Positions 9,675 to 19,294 of a stretch of DNA of 64,000 nt are shown piece by piece. A program made the translations under genes and the position numbers. The notes below the pieces were generated by a model. It was not told where the DNA came from. It worked only from the letters and a program-made list of their open reading frames with translations, and did not search any database. How positions within the stretch are numbered: the stretch's first letter is position 1; each line of letters opens with the position of its first letter. This DNA is from Pantoea rwandensis (GTDB lineage Bacteria > Pseudomonadota > Gammaproteobacteria > Enterobacterales > Enterobacteriaceae): assembly GCF_002095475.1 (NCBI RefSeq), contig NZ_MLFR01000018.1, forward strand, positions 1 to 64,000, written 5' to 3'.

Positions 9675-10673
9675 TTATCCCGCCACACGCTGACGCAGCG
9701 CGGCTTTCTCGGCATCACTGAGGAACGCGATGGTGACGCCATTGTCCTGCGCCTGGCGCATCTCTTCTGCCGTCAATCCTGCCTGCGGAGCAGCAATCTC
9801 ATACTCATGCGCCAGCTCTACGCCCTGAACCGCGGGGTCATCGGTATTGATGGTGGCGAGAATGCCGTGTTGCAGGAAGGCTTTCAGTGGATGGCTTTCC
9901 AGCGAGGCCACGGTGCTGGTCTGAATGTTTGACGTCATGCAGGATTCAACACCAATACGCTGCTCAGCGAGGAAGTCCATTAGCGCACGGTCTTCAATCG
10001 CTTTCACGCCATGACCGATACGTTCAGCACCCAACTCGCGAATCGCCTGCCAGATGCTCTCTGGGCCAGCCGCTTCACCCGCATGAACCGTGATGCGGAA
10101 ACCGGCGTCACGAGCACGATTGAAATGGCTAAGGAACTCACTGCCAGGGAAGCCGAGTTCATCACCGGCTAAGTCTACCGCCGTAATGCCATCGCGATGG
10201 GCTAACAAGCCCTCCAGCTCACGCAGGCATGCTTCGTCACCGAAGGTGCGGCTCATGATGCCAATCAGGTTCACATCGACGCCGTACTGTTTTACGCCAG
10301 CGCGCACGCCATCAATCACGGCTTCTACCACACCCGCAATCGGTAATTGATGGGTCATCGCCATATAGCCCGGCGAGAAGCGCAGTTCAGCGTAGTGAAT
10401 GCCAGCACGTGCAGCGTCTTCCACGTTTTCCAGTGCGATACGGCGGCAGGCATCGAGATCGCCAAGGACTTTCACGCCCCAATCCAGTTTCTGCAGGAAG
10501 CTCACCAGGTCTGGCTCATTGGCGGAGACTTGCACATGCGGGCGCAGATCGTCGAGCGAGTTGGCAGGCAACGCGAGATTAAACTGGCGACCTAAATCAA
10601 GGATGGTTTGTGCGCGGATGTTGCCATCAAGGTGGCGATGGATGTCAGTCAGGGGGAGTTTCAGGTCAATCAT
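9675..10673 (-). CDS. add: Adenosine deaminase
   Basis: Zinc enzyme converting adenosine to inosine (and deoxyadenosine to deoxyinosine) in purine salvage. It has 332 aa (E. coli 333). The zinc and catalytic motifs are present in order: DIHRHLDGN near the N-terminus, [21 protein letters not shown], and [10 protein letters not shown] near the C-terminus. It is transcribed leftward, 118 bp downstream of malY, with a hairpin between, so it probably has its own promoter. The malY-add-ydgJ neighbourhood is conserved with E. coli. Confidence 0.97.
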   Translation of the reverse strand: MIDLKLPLTDIHRHLDGNIRAQTILDLGRQFNLALPANSLDDLRPHVQVSANEPDLVSFLQKLDWGVKVLGDLDACRRIALENVEDAARAGIHYAELRFSPGYMAMTHQLPIAGVVEAVIDGVRAGVKQYGVDVNLIGIMSRTFGDEACLRELEGLLAHRDGITAVDLAGDELGFPGSEFLSHFNRARDAGFRITVHAGEAAGPESIWQAIRELGAERIGHGVKAIEDRALMDFLAEQRIGVESCMTSNIQTSTVASLESHPLKAFLQHGILATINTDDPAVQGVELAHEYEIAAPQAGLTAEEMRQAQDNGVTIAFLSDAEKAALRQRVAG

Positions 10674-10759
10674 GTCGCACTCGCAAAAGTTTCATAAAGT
10701 GCAGAGCATTATAAAAACAACTTGCGCAACAGTGCCAGTGATTTGCGCAATGCGTGAAA

Positions 10760-10784
10760 TGGATGCTGAATTAATCAGCATCCA
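10760..10784 (-). terminator. Terminator of malXY
   Basis: Stem GGATGCTGA (10761-10769) and TCAGCATCC (10775-10783) with a 5-base loop, 8 bp past the malY stop. On the minus strand it is followed by ATTTCAC, only a short T tract. Confidence 0.6.
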
Positions 10785-10791
10785 CCGAAAC

Positions 10792-11970
10792 TCAATAGGC
10801 TTTTAGGGCAGCGAGCAGTCGGTCTAGCCCATCGTCCAATTTGATCCGCGGGCAACCGGCGTTCAGTCGCAAATAACCTCTGCTGGCTTCACCGTAGGTC
10901 GAGCCCGGCATGATCGCCACCTTGTGATGATGGATCAACTGCTGTTGCAGAGCCTGTTCATCAATGCCGAGTGGATTGAGGTCTATCCACGCCAGATAGG
11001 TGGCAGCGGGCGGCGCCCAGTTAAGTGCTGGAAACGCATCATTCAAGCGTTGGGCGATATGCTGCATATTCTTCTGTAAATACGCGCGTAGGGCATCAAG
11101 CCAGGGCGCACCATCACGGTAGGCGGCAATCGTCGCTGCCACCGCCATTACCGCGGGTGATGATAAGCCATCCTGCTGTTTCAGCGCGTGGAACCATGCC
11201 TGACGATCGGTCTCATCGGGGATGATTCCCCATGCACCGGTCAGCGCTGGGATATTGAAACTTTTTGAGGCGGAGCTGAACAGTGCCCATGGGGATTGCG
11301 CCACTTCACTCCACGGCGTGTGGCGTTCCTCGTCCAACACCATATCCATATGGATCTCATCGCTGATCACTTTCACACCGTGACGTTCACACAGCGCCGC
11401 CATCAACTGCAACTCCTGCAACTGCCAGACTTTGCCAGTGGGATTGTGTGGGCTACACAGTAACATCACTTTGCACTGTGGCCGCGCCAGTAACGTCTCT
11501 AACTGATCCCAATCGCATTGCCATTGGTTTCCCTGACGCTGTAACGGCAGTTCCAGTACGCGGCGATGATTGCCGCGAAGGGTGTTGTAGAACGCATCGT
11601 AGGCTGGGGTATGAATTAATACCTCGTCACCGGGCTGCGTCCAGTGGCGCAGCATCTGCGCCACCATGTAAATCACTGACGGGCCGTAGACCAGTGATGA
11701 CGAATCAACTTCTGTGGCAAAACGGCTGCCCATCCAGTGTTGAATCGCCGAGAGAAAATCATCGTGCTGCCAGCGGCTGTAGCCCAATACGCCATGATCC
11801 ACACGCTGTTGCAGCGCATCAATAATGCAGGGCGCAGTGGCGAAATCCATATCCGAAATCGTGAAGGGCAGCAGGTCAGCTACCCCAAAACGATCGGCAA
11901 CAAAGTCCCACTGCGTACACCAGCTACCGTGGCGATCCACCACATGATCAAAATCGAAAGGCTTCATCAT
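10792..11970 (-). CDS. malY: Cystathionine beta-lyase / maltose-system modulator MalY
   Basis: PLP-dependent C-S lyase of fold type I that cleaves cystathionine. In E. coli the same protein also binds and inactivates MalT, lowering maltose regulon expression. It has 392 aa and aligns with E. coli MalY throughout: DLLPFTISDMDFATAPCI near the N-terminus, the PLP-lysine segment SASKSFNIPALTGAWG, and RLNAGCPRIKLDDGL at the C-terminus. Its start codon overlaps the malX stop by 4 bases (ATGA), so the two are translationally coupled. Regulation should be by MalI from the malX promoter. Confidence 0.95.
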   Translation of the reverse strand: MMKPFDFDHVVDRHGSWCTQWDFVADRFGVADLLPFTISDMDFATAPCIIDALQQRVDHGVLGYSRWQHDDFLSAIQHWMGSRFATEVDSSSLVYGPSVIYMVAQMLRHWTQPGDEVLIHTPAYDAFYNTLRGNHRRVLELPLQRQGNQWQCDWDQLETLLARPQCKVMLLCSPHNPTGKVWQLQELQLMAALCERHGVKVISDEIHMDMVLDEERHTPWSEVAQSPWALFSSASKSFNIPALTGAWGIIPDETDRQAWFHALKQQDGLSSPAVMAVAATIAAYRDGAPWLDALRAYLQKNMQHIAQRLNDAFPALNWAPPAATYLAWIDLNPLGIDEQALQQQLIHHHKVAIMPGSTYGEASRGYLRLNAGCPRIKLDDGLDRLLAALKAY

Positions 11971-13556
11971 GATGCCGTTGCACTCATCAGGTGTGCCATT
12001 TCATCCTTGACTGACTGCACTTGCGGGCCTATCACCACTTGCAGACTGGTTTTATTCAGATGCACCACGCCGATGGCGCCATTGGCTTTGAGCAAGGCAT
12101 CATCCACTTTACTCATGTCGGCAATCGACAGACGCAGGCGCGTCAGGCAGTTATCCAGTGACGTGATGTTATCAATGCCGCCCAAGGCCGCCAGAATGGC
12201 CGGTGTGTTGTAGCCTGATTTACCCACGCCCGCGCGGCTCACCTGCTGCTCAACGCTGCTGGTTTCGGCTTCGCGACCTGGTGTTTTGATATTGAAGCGG
12301 GTAATGGCAAAGCGGAAGATCGCGTAGTAACCCACAAACCACACCGCAGCAATGACGGGCACCCAATACCATTTGGTGGAGAGGCCGTGCAGTACGCCAA
12401 ACACGAAGAAATCGATGACGTTGCCGTCGGTATTACCGATGGTCACGCCGAGGATGGCCATCACGGTGAAACCTAAACCGGTCAGCAGGGCGTGGATCAG
12501 ATACAGCACCGGCGCCACAAACAGGAACAGGAATTCAATCGGTTCGGTGGTACCACCGACTACACAAGCCACTACACCAGAAATCAGCAGGCCTTTAATT
12601 TTATGGCGATTTTCAGGGCGGGCACAGTGGTAAATTGCCAGTGCAGCACCGGGCAGGCCGCCGAGGAAGGCAGGCATTTTCCCTTGCGACAGGAAGCGGG
12701 TCGCGCTTTCGGCAAAGCCATGGGTCTCTGGGCAGGCTAACTGAGCTTGGAAGATGGTCAACGCACCACTGACGCTCTTGCCGCACACGTCCAGGGTTCC
12801 GCCCGCATCGGTGAAACGAATGATGGCGACCAGAATATGTTGTAAACCAAAGGGCAGCAGCAAACGTTCGCCGGTGCCGAAGATCATCGGGCCAAATTCA
12901 CCGGCGCTGTTGATCATCCAACCCAAGCCGGTGATCGCACGGGCAAAGAATGGCCAAATCAGCGGCACCACTAAACCGAGTAAGCCCATGACGACGGTAG
13001 TGACGATCGGCACAAAGCGTGTGCCACCGAAGAAGGCCAGTGCATCCGGCAGACGAATGTTGTGGAAGCGTTCATGCAGCCAGAACACCACCACGCCGAC
13101 GATCACCGCGCCAAGAATGCCGGTATCGATCGATTGAATGCCAAGAATATTTTGTACGTTGTTGGCTTTCAGCACCGCCGCATCGGTGGTGGGCAGAATG
13201 CCATTGATGTTAAGCCAGAAGTTGACGCTCAGGTTAAGCACCGCGTAACCGACAAAACCGGCAAACGCCGCGACGCCCTTGTTTTCGCGCGCCATGCCCA
13301 GTGGAATCGCAATCGCGAACATCACCGGCAAATAGCTAAAGGCAAAGGAGCCGAGCTTCGCCATCCAGATGAACAGATATTGCAGGAAAGGCTGATCGAG
13401 CATGGGGATCAGCGTCAGCACATCGTGGCTGCTCAGTGAACTGCCAATGCCAAGCAAGATGCCGCAAAACGACAGCAGGGCAACGGGCAACATAAAGGTT
13501 TTACCCAAACTCTGGAAAAATTCCCAAAGTGACATTTTGGGGCGGCTGGCGGACAT
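11967..13556 (-). CDS. malX: PTS maltose/glucose-type EIICB component MalX
   Basis: Membrane permease fused to a IIB domain. The 529 aa match E. coli MalX (530) end to end. The IIC domain (about residues 1-415) is a series of hydrophobic segments including FGGTRFVPIVT and GGTTEPIEFLFLF. The IIB domain carries the phospho-cysteine in ITSLDNCLTRLRLSI (about residue 470). It has no IIA domain, so it would take phosphate from the glucose EIIA. AGGAGA precedes the ATG. It is divergent from malI across 179 bp with two MalI-type operators. The physiological substrate is unsettled even in E. coli. Confidence 0.95.
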   Translation of the reverse strand: MSASRPKMSLWEFFQSLGKTFMLPVALLSFCGILLGIGSSLSSHDVLTLIPMLDQPFLQYLFIWMAKLGSFAFSYLPVMFAIAIPLGMARENKGVAAFAGFVGYAVLNLSVNFWLNINGILPTTDAAVLKANNVQNILGIQSIDTGILGAVIVGVVVFWLHERFHNIRLPDALAFFGGTRFVPIVTTVVMGLLGLVVPLIWPFFARAITGLGWMINSAGEFGPMIFGTGERLLLPFGLQHILVAIIRFTDAGGTLDVCGKSVSGALTIFQAQLACPETHGFAESATRFLSQGKMPAFLGGLPGAALAIYHCARPENRHKIKGLLISGVVACVVGGTTEPIEFLFLFVAPVLYLIHALLTGLGFTVMAILGVTIGNTDGNVIDFFVFGVLHGLSTKWYWVPVIAAVWFVGYYAIFRFAITRFNIKTPGREAETSSVEQQVSRAGVGKSGYNTPAILAALGGIDNITSLDNCLTRLRLSIADMSKVDDALLKANGAIGVVHLNKTSLQVVIGPQVQSVKDEMAHLMSATAS

Positions 13557-13603
13557 AGTCTCTCCTGGCTAAAAAATGACAAGCGATCAAAGTGGTAAAG
13601 AAT

Positions 13604-13619
13604 GATAAAACGTTTTACC
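13604..13619. promoter_or_regulatory. MalI operator 1 (malX side)
   Basis: GATAAAACGTTTTACC is a near-perfect palindrome and matches the E. coli MalI operator GATAAAACGTTTTATC at 15 of 16 positions. It is 47 bp upstream of the malX start codon, placed to repress malXY. Confidence 0.85.
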
Positions 13620-13682
13620 AAGCAATTTTGTGGCTATAATCACAAAGCGTGACTAATCCCAGGCTTTATTTTTGCGCTAATC

Positions 13683-13698
13683 AGTGTAACGTTTTACC
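13683..13698. promoter_or_regulatory. MalI operator 2 (malI side)
   Basis: AGTGTAACGTTTTACC shares the AACGTTTTACC core with operator 1. It lies 38 bp before the malI ATG and downstream of a TATAAT box at 13635-13640, which fits autorepression of malI. Confidence 0.7.
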
Positions 13699-13735
13699 TC
13701 TTTGTTTCTTCATCAGTTGTTGGAAACGGAACGCG

Positions 13736-14761
13736 ATGTCCCAGCAAAAAACCACCATTCACGATGTAGCGCAGACTGCCGGGGTCTCAGTCTCCACCGT
13801 TTCACTGGTACTGTCCGGCAAAGGGCGTATCTCCTCTGCCACTGCGGAGCGCGTTAACCAGGCGATCGAACAACTGGGGTATGTACGCAACCGTTCGGCA
13901 TCGATTTTGCGCGGCGGCGAAAGCGGGGTCATTGGCCTGATCGTGCGTGACCTGAGTCAGCCGTTCTATGCCGCGATGACCGCAGGCTTGAGCGAAGTGC
14001 TGGAGCAGCAGGGTAAAGTACTGGTGCTGACGCAAAGTGGTCAGCACGGGCAAAATCTGCAGCGCTGTTTCGATTCATTGGTGGCGCAGGGTGCCGATGG
14101 CATCGTATTGGGCGGCGCCGTGGCGCAGGCGGAAATGTTGGTGGCGCAGGCACACGAACAGCAAATTGCCTTGATTTGCGCCGCGCGGGCCAGCAGCCTC
14201 GATAAAGTCGATTCCTTGCGTCCAGACAACAGCCAGGCTGCGCGTATCGCCACAGAATATCTGATTCGTCAGGGACATCAGCGCATTGCGTGGGTCGGCG
14301 GATTAGGTTCCTCGTTAACGCGCGCTGAAAGGATTGGCGGCTATTGTGCCACCTTGTTGCAATACGGCTTACCGTTTCGCCCGGACTGGATTATTGAGTG
14401 TGACGAAAGGCAGCAAAGCGTCTCGACGTTAACGCAAGATCTGTTACATCACCACCCGCGTATCACCGCCATCATTGCCCATAACGCCAGCACTACGCTG
14501 GGCTGTTATTTTGGTGCCATCCACAGCGGACGCTCCCTGGGCGAAGATGCAGTGGACAGCTACTTTACGCAAAAGTTGGCGCTGGTCGGTTTCAATGACG
14601 ATCCACAACGTGAGTCGTATGATTCATCACTAACGTTTGTCAGTAGCGAAGCGCGTGATGTGGGAAGGCGTGCCGCAGAGCGTATTTTGCAGCGCCTGGC
14701 GCAGCCGGAAGCCGAAGTACAAACCTTGATTGTGCCGCCACTGTTGGTGCGAGGGGGATAG
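13736..14761 (+). CDS. malI: LacI-family repressor MalI
   Basis: DNA-binding repressor of malXY. The N-terminal LacI helix-turn-helix reads TIHDVAQTAGVSVSTVSLVL, and a periplasmic-binding-protein-like core follows (GVIGLIVRDLSQPFYAAMTAG). It has 341 aa from the ATG at 13736, the E. coli MalI length. That start has GGAAC upstream and puts the helix-turn-helix at the usual distance; an earlier in-frame ATG at 13649 would add 29 unrelated residues across operator 2. It is divergent from malX, with two operator palindromes between. Confidence 0.94.
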   Translation: MSQQKTTIHDVAQTAGVSVSTVSLVLSGKGRISSATAERVNQAIEQLGYVRNRSASILRGGESGVIGLIVRDLSQPFYAAMTAGLSEVLEQQGKVLVLTQSGQHGQNLQRCFDSLVAQGADGIVLGGAVAQAEMLVAQAHEQQIALICAARASSLDKVDSLRPDNSQAARIATEYLIRQGHQRIAWVGGLGSSLTRAERIGGYCATLLQYGLPFRPDWIIECDERQQSVSTLTQDLLHHHPRITAIIAHNASTTLGCYFGAIHSGRSLGEDAVDSYFTQKLALVGFNDDPQRESYDSSLTFVSSEARDVGRRAAERILQRLAQPEAEVQTLIVPPLLVRGG

Positions 14762-14803
14762 AAGAAGCGTGATGGAAAGGGTGTATTCAGGTGCAGCCAG
14801 AAA

Positions 14804-14824
14804 GCAGCGCCGGTTCGGCGCTGC
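14804..14824 (-). terminator. Hairpin between convergent malI and ydgA
   Basis: Stem GCAGCGCC (14804-14811) and GGCGCTGC (14817-14824) with loop GGTTC. On the minus strand it is followed by TTTCTGG, so it serves ydgA better than malI. Confidence 0.6.
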
Positions 14825-14833
14825 ATCCTGTGC

Positions 14834-16333
14834 TTACTCCGGCATGCCTTCGCTGGTTTGCGCGCCCAGCATATAGCGCGACAGGAACTGCTCCAGCGAC
14901 ATCTTGTCGCCATTCATCGTCACCTGACCGTTGCCGTACTGCAGGCTGGTGGTGATATTGTCATCCTGCTGCTGCGTGAGGCGGAACATCTGGCCCATCG
15001 CTGCCAAACCTTTCACCTGCTGATCCGCTAGCTTCTGGGCATCGTCGCTCTGATAGCCTTCAGCGAGGCCCACGTGGCGCATCGCCTCGGTCGCCATCGG
15101 CATGTTGATATTCAGTTTGCCATCCAAAGTTTTCAGCACGCGGTCAACGGCGGCACCCAAGTTCTGGGCTTCACCGGTTACCGTGGCGGGATCGTTGAAA
15201 CCGATATTCAGGTTAAAGGTGCTTTCGCCTTTGTCGTTTTTCCAGCTCAAGGGTGCAATGCTGACGGTAGGGGCACCTTTAAGCAGCGTCGGCAGATTGT
15301 TTTTCAGGATAGTTTGCACGCTAGCCTGATAACGTACGGGATCTTCAACCAGGCCGGGCTGGTTCAACAGTGCCTGCATTTGCGCGTTGTAGCTGTCCGA
15401 GAAGGTTTTCACCGCCTGCGCATCAAACTGCGCAAACTTCATCGCCAGCTTAGCTTCGCCGAACGGTTGCTTCTGCAGGCTGATGTTGCCGACGTTCATA
15501 TTTAGATCGCCGCCGATTTTGCCGTCTTTATTATCGAAGGAGGATTTGGTGTCCAGCTTCTGCAATGACAAACCTTCCTGACCGTTAATGCTGGCGTCGA
15601 GTTTATCCAGGCTGATGGACTGATCGCCCACGCGCACACCTTCTGGGCTGAGATGAGTATCACCCTTCAGCTTCAAGCCATTAATCGTGAACAGTACCGG
15701 CTGCTCAACCTGGTTTTTGCTGGTAACGGCAATGCTGGAAAAGTCGCCATTCAGGCTGACTTTATCGCCTTTGCTGTCCGCGCTGATTTCGAGGGTTCCG
15801 CCGTTTGTGGCAAGACGATCACCGGTCTGCGCGTTGTTATAATCCACCGCCAGCAGATCCAGCACAGTGTCGGTAGCACCGCTGTAACCCACGCGAGTGT
15901 CAGCGGTCACCAGCGATTTACCGTTGGTGAGTTCAAACAGTTTCTTCACCGCATCGGTGTTTTCCAGTTCGGTATGCACGGACGCCATGCTTGGGATCAG
16001 GCTGCCACGCTTCAACTGGGCAAACGGGAAGGGGCCGTGATCGATAGTTTCGTTCAGCACGATGCTTTGACCCGGCTTCAGCAGCGGATTGTCTTCAGTC
16101 TGTGAGCTGGCCTGAATCACCAGTTTGGTTTTGCTGCTGAAGATGCCGCGCTGGTAATCCTGATAGCTGAGCGTCAGGCGAGCGTTCGGCGCATAGGCGT
16201 TCAACTGCGTATTGGCATTTTGCAACATCTGGTCCATATGGCTTTCCAACTGCTTGCCGGTAAACCAGGAAGCGCCTGTCCAAATTACGCCGATCGCTAC
16301 AATTACACCTACGGCTACCTTGGTCTTTTTCAT
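14834..16333 (-). CDS. ydgA: DUF945 family periplasmic protein YdgA
   Basis: Conserved protein of unknown function, 499 aa (E. coli YdgA 502 aa). A single N-terminal hydrophobic segment (VAVGVIVAIGVIWTGASWF, residues about 6-24) acts as a signal anchor, leaving the rest in the periplasm. Family features include TIDHGPFPFAQLKRG and IPSMASVHTELEN in the first third, and SLQYGNGQVTMNGDKMSLE near the end. It is next to manA as in E. coli, but manA has its own terminator between them, so it is probably a separate unit. No catalytic motif is recognised. Confidence 0.92.
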   Translation of the reverse strand: MKKTKVAVGVIVAIGVIWTGASWFTGKQLESHMDQMLQNANTQLNAYAPNARLTLSYQDYQRGIFSSKTKLVIQASSQTEDNPLLKPGQSIVLNETIDHGPFPFAQLKRGSLIPSMASVHTELENTDAVKKLFELTNGKSLVTADTRVGYSGATDTVLDLLAVDYNNAQTGDRLATNGGTLEISADSKGDKVSLNGDFSSIAVTSKNQVEQPVLFTINGLKLKGDTHLSPEGVRVGDQSISLDKLDASINGQEGLSLQKLDTKSSFDNKDGKIGGDLNMNVGNISLQKQPFGEAKLAMKFAQFDAQAVKTFSDSYNAQMQALLNQPGLVEDPVRYQASVQTILKNNLPTLLKGAPTVSIAPLSWKNDKGESTFNLNIGFNDPATVTGEAQNLGAAVDRVLKTLDGKLNINMPMATEAMRHVGLAEGYQSDDAQKLADQQVKGLAAMGQMFRLTQQQDDNITTSLQYGNGQVTMNGDKMSLEQFLSRYMLGAQTSEGMPE

Positions 16334-16392
16334 CGCTGAGTCGTCCTTATCCTTGGGTCCGCACGCCGCTGTTCAGAGGCGGCGAGTGAAGA

Positions 16393-16412
16393 AAAACGCC
16401 CGCAGGCGTTTT
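16393..16412 (-). terminator. Rho-independent terminator of manA
   Basis: AAAACGCC (16393-16400) pairs with GGCGTTTT (16405-16412) around a 4-base loop, and a T-rich tract follows on the minus strand. It is 51 bp past the manA stop. Confidence 0.75.
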
Positions 16413-16462
16413 AAAGTAATAGTTTGAAAGAATAGCAGTTAATGCTGGAAGCGTCAGCCGGA

Positions 16463-17637
16463 TCAGTTGAAGGCGTTGAATACCCGCGCTAAACGTCCGG
16501 TGCCTGCCGCGTTGACCGGCGATTCGTTCGCAGCAACAAAGCAGGACTCGCCCGGTTTCAGCACCAGCAGTTCACCAGACTTCTCAATCACCGCCTGGCC
16601 TTCGATGCAGAACAGTAGCGCGGCACTCTGCTGTGCCAGCGCTTGCGGCTTGGCAGATAGCGCGTGGATAGCAAAGGCGAAATCGTCGACCGGGATCGGA
16701 AAGTTAAGTGTCGCGCCATCCTGCTGCGGTTGTGTCAGTAAGGTCGCAGCCGGTTTTGCTTGGAACTTCAGGTTGGCCAGCAGTTCAGGAATATCGATAA
16801 ACTTCGGCGTCAAGCCCGCGCGCAACACGTTGTCAGAGTTTGCCATCACTTCCAGCGCCACGCCTTTCAGGTAAGCATGCGGTGTTTCGGCAAACAGGAA
16901 CATTGCCTCGCCAGGCTGCAAGGTAATCACATTCAGCAGCAGCGGGGAAAACAGGCCGTTATCGTCGGGATAATCCGCGGCGATGCTTTTTACCGTCTGC
17001 CAAGGCTCACCTCCACGGGAATTCAATGCTGACTTCAGTACGCCAAGCGCACGCGATTTCATGTCATCTTTTAATGACAGCAGGGTAGCGAACAGCTTGG
17101 CGAGGTTGGCTTCATTGGCATTTTCCAGGAAGTGGGCAATCTGAGGATGTGCCCCCGCGACCGGTTCAAGCAGCGAGACCAACTCGTGCATCTCCCGGAA
17201 GCCATTCATTGCCTGGAAGGGCGTAAGGGCATAAACCAACTCAGGTTTGTGGTTGGCGTCTTTATAATTACGCTCGGCGGCGCTCAACGGAATACCGGCG
17301 GCATTTTCGCGGGCAAAGCCTTCTTCAGCCGCTGCTTTACTCGGATGCACTTGAATGGAGAGGGCTTGATCGGCGCATAAAACTTTGAACAGGAACGGCA
17401 GCTCGCCGAAGCGATGCGCCACGCGTTGCCGAGTACACTGGCCTGATCATCATTAATCACATCGCGCAGGGAGCGGGATTCGCCGTTAATGTCTACCGTC
17501 GAAGGACTTTTAGGGTGCGCGCCCATCCACAGCTCAGCCATCGGCAATCCTTGCGAATTCGCAATGCCATAGAGTTCGGTCAGTGCAGTTTTGCTGCCCC
17601 AAGCGTAATTTTGCAGCGAATTGTTCAATTTTTGCAT
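16463..17637 (-). pseudogene. manA: Mannose-6-phosphate isomerase, frameshifted
   Basis: Zinc enzyme interconverting mannose-6-P and fructose-6-P, used in mannose catabolism and GDP-mannose synthesis. The N-terminal part starts MQKLNNSLQNYAWGSKTALT and runs to VLGNA. The rest resumes in another frame with AHRFGELPFLFKVLCADQ and includes the zinc ligands in SIQVHPSK, NHKPELVYALTPF and ETPHAYLKG. The break is at about 17421-17423: the minus strand reads GCGTGGCG where GCGGTGGCG (Ala-Val-Ala) is needed, a loss of one base. With the frame restored the length is about 391 aa, as in E. coli. It is probably a base-calling error, since the enzyme is widely retained and nothing else is decayed. Confidence 0.9.
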
Positions 17638-17835
17638 CGTTTACCCTTAATAACCGTAAGTAAATAGGCTTATTAAAGCAGAAAGTGCCATAGAAAATAC
17701 ATCAACAAGTGCAATAAGCGCGATGGGCTCGCATAATGTTAATTTCTTGTATGTGACAATCTTGCTCGCTCAACGGCGTCGCGGGAAGACGACCTGGGCG
17801 GAAACCTCAAAAATCTGAGCTAAGGAGACGTAGTC

Positions 17836-19233
17836 ATGGCAGCGAATCGCATTGAAAAAGATTCAATGGGACCGATCGAAGTACCGGCAGATAAGTTGTG
17901 GGGGGCACAAACCCAGCGTTCGCTGGAGCATTTCCGTATCTCAACCGAGAAGATGCCCGTCGCATTAGTACATGCTTTGGCGTTGACTAAACGTGCAGCA
18001 GCACAGGTGAACCGCGATCTCGGCCTGCTACCGGCTGAACGTGCAGAAGCCATTCTGAAAGCGGCTGACGAAGTGCTGGCTGATAAACACAGTGAAGAGT
18101 TTCCGCTGGCGATCTGGCAGACCGGTTCCGGTACCCAGACCAACATGAACATGAATGAAGTGCTGGCTAATCGTGCCAGTGAAATTCTTGGCGGCGAGCG
18201 TGGTATGTCACGTTTGGTTCACCCAAACGATGATGTCAATAAGAGCCAAAGCTCCAACGACGTGTTCCCCACCGCCATGCACGTGGCCGCGGTCATCGCC
18301 GTGCGGGAGCAGCTGATTCCGCAGATTCATGTATTGAAAAAGACGCTGAGCGAGAAGTCCGAAGCGTTTAAAGACATCGTCAAAATTGGCCGTACTCACT
18401 TGCAAGACGCCACACCTTTGACCTTGGGCCAAGAGATTTCTGGCTGGGTGGCGATGCTGGAACATAACCTCAAGCATATCGAACACAGCATTCCGCATGT
18501 GGCCGAACTGGCGCTCGGCGGCACCGCGGTGGGCACCGGTCTGAACACCCATCCTGAATACGCTGTTCGTGTGGCTAAAGCGTTGGCCGATCTGACTCAG
18601 CAGCCTTTCGTCACTGCGCCTAACAAGTTTGAAGCGTTGGCGACCTGTGATGCGCTGGTGCATGCGCACGGTGCATTGAAAGGGCTGGCGGCTTCACTGA
18701 TGAAGATTGCCAATGACGTACGCTGGCTGGCATCGGGCCCACGCTGTGGTATTGGCGAGTTGGCGATTCCAGAGAATGAGCCGGGCAGCTCGATCATGCC
18801 AGGTAAAGTGAACCCAACCCAGTGTGAAGCGCTGACCATGCTGTGCTGCCAGGTGATGGGCAATGATGTGGCAGTGAATATTGGTGGCGCATCCGGCAAC
18901 TTCGAGTTGAATGTGTTCCGTCCGATGGTGATCCACAACTTCCTGCAATCCATTCGCCTGCTGGCCGACGGCATGGACAGCTTTAACCATCATTGCGCGG
19001 TTGGCATTGAGCCGGTACGTGAGCGTATCGATCAACTGCTCAACGAATCTCTGATGTTGGTGACGGCGCTGAATACCCATATTGGTTATGACAAAGCTGC
19101 GGAAATCGCCAAAAAAGCCCATAAAGAGGGGCTGACGCTGAAAGGTTCGGCGTTGAAACTCGGTTACCTGACGGAAGAGCAGTTTGACGAGTGGGTTCGT
19201 CCAGAAGAGATGGTGGGTAGCATGAAACAGTAG
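17836..19233 (+). CDS. fumC: Class II fumarase FumC
   Basis: Iron-independent fumarate hydratase of the TCA cycle, active under oxidative stress. It has 465 aa (E. coli 467). Key motifs are [15 protein letters not shown] (about residues 95-109), [27 protein letters not shown] and the signature [15 protein letters not shown] (about 317-331) with the catalytic Ser. AAGGAGA precedes the ATG. In E. coli fumA lies between fumC and manA; here fumC and manA are divergent with only 198 bp between and no class I fumarase gene. Confidence 0.97.
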   Translation: MAANRIEKDSMGPIEVPADKLWGAQTQRSLEHFRISTEKMPVALVHALALTKRAAAQVNRDLGLLPAERAEAILKAADEVLADKHSEEFPLAIWQTGSGTQTNMNMNEVLANRASEILGGERGMSRLVHPNDDVNKSQSSNDVFPTAMHVAAVIAVREQLIPQIHVLKKTLSEKSEAFKDIVKIGRTHLQDATPLTLGQEISGWVAMLEHNLKHIEHSIPHVAELALGGTAVGTGLNTHPEYAVRVAKALADLTQQPFVTAPNKFEALATCDALVHAHGALKGLAASLMKIANDVRWLASGPRCGIGELAIPENEPGSSIMPGKVNPTQCEALTMLCCQVMGNDVAVNIGGASGNFELNVFRPMVIHNFLQSIRLLADGMDSFNHHCAVGIEPVRERIDQLLNESLMLVTALNTHIGYDKAAEIAKKAHKEGLTLKGSALKLGYLTEEQFDEWVRPEEMVGSMKQ

Positions 19234-19257
19234 TTGGCAGGCCTTAAGTCAACTTAG

Positions 19258-19289
19258 AAAACAGCGCGATACATCGCGCTGTTTTTTTT
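19258..19289. terminator. Bidirectional terminator between fumC and tus
   Basis: Perfect 12-bp stem AAAACAGCGCGA (19258-19269) and TCGCGCTGTTTT (19274-19285), loop TACA. A run of eight T follows on the plus strand and A-rich sequence on the other side. It separates the convergent fumC and tus genes. Confidence 0.9.
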
Positions 19290-19294
19290 GCCTT

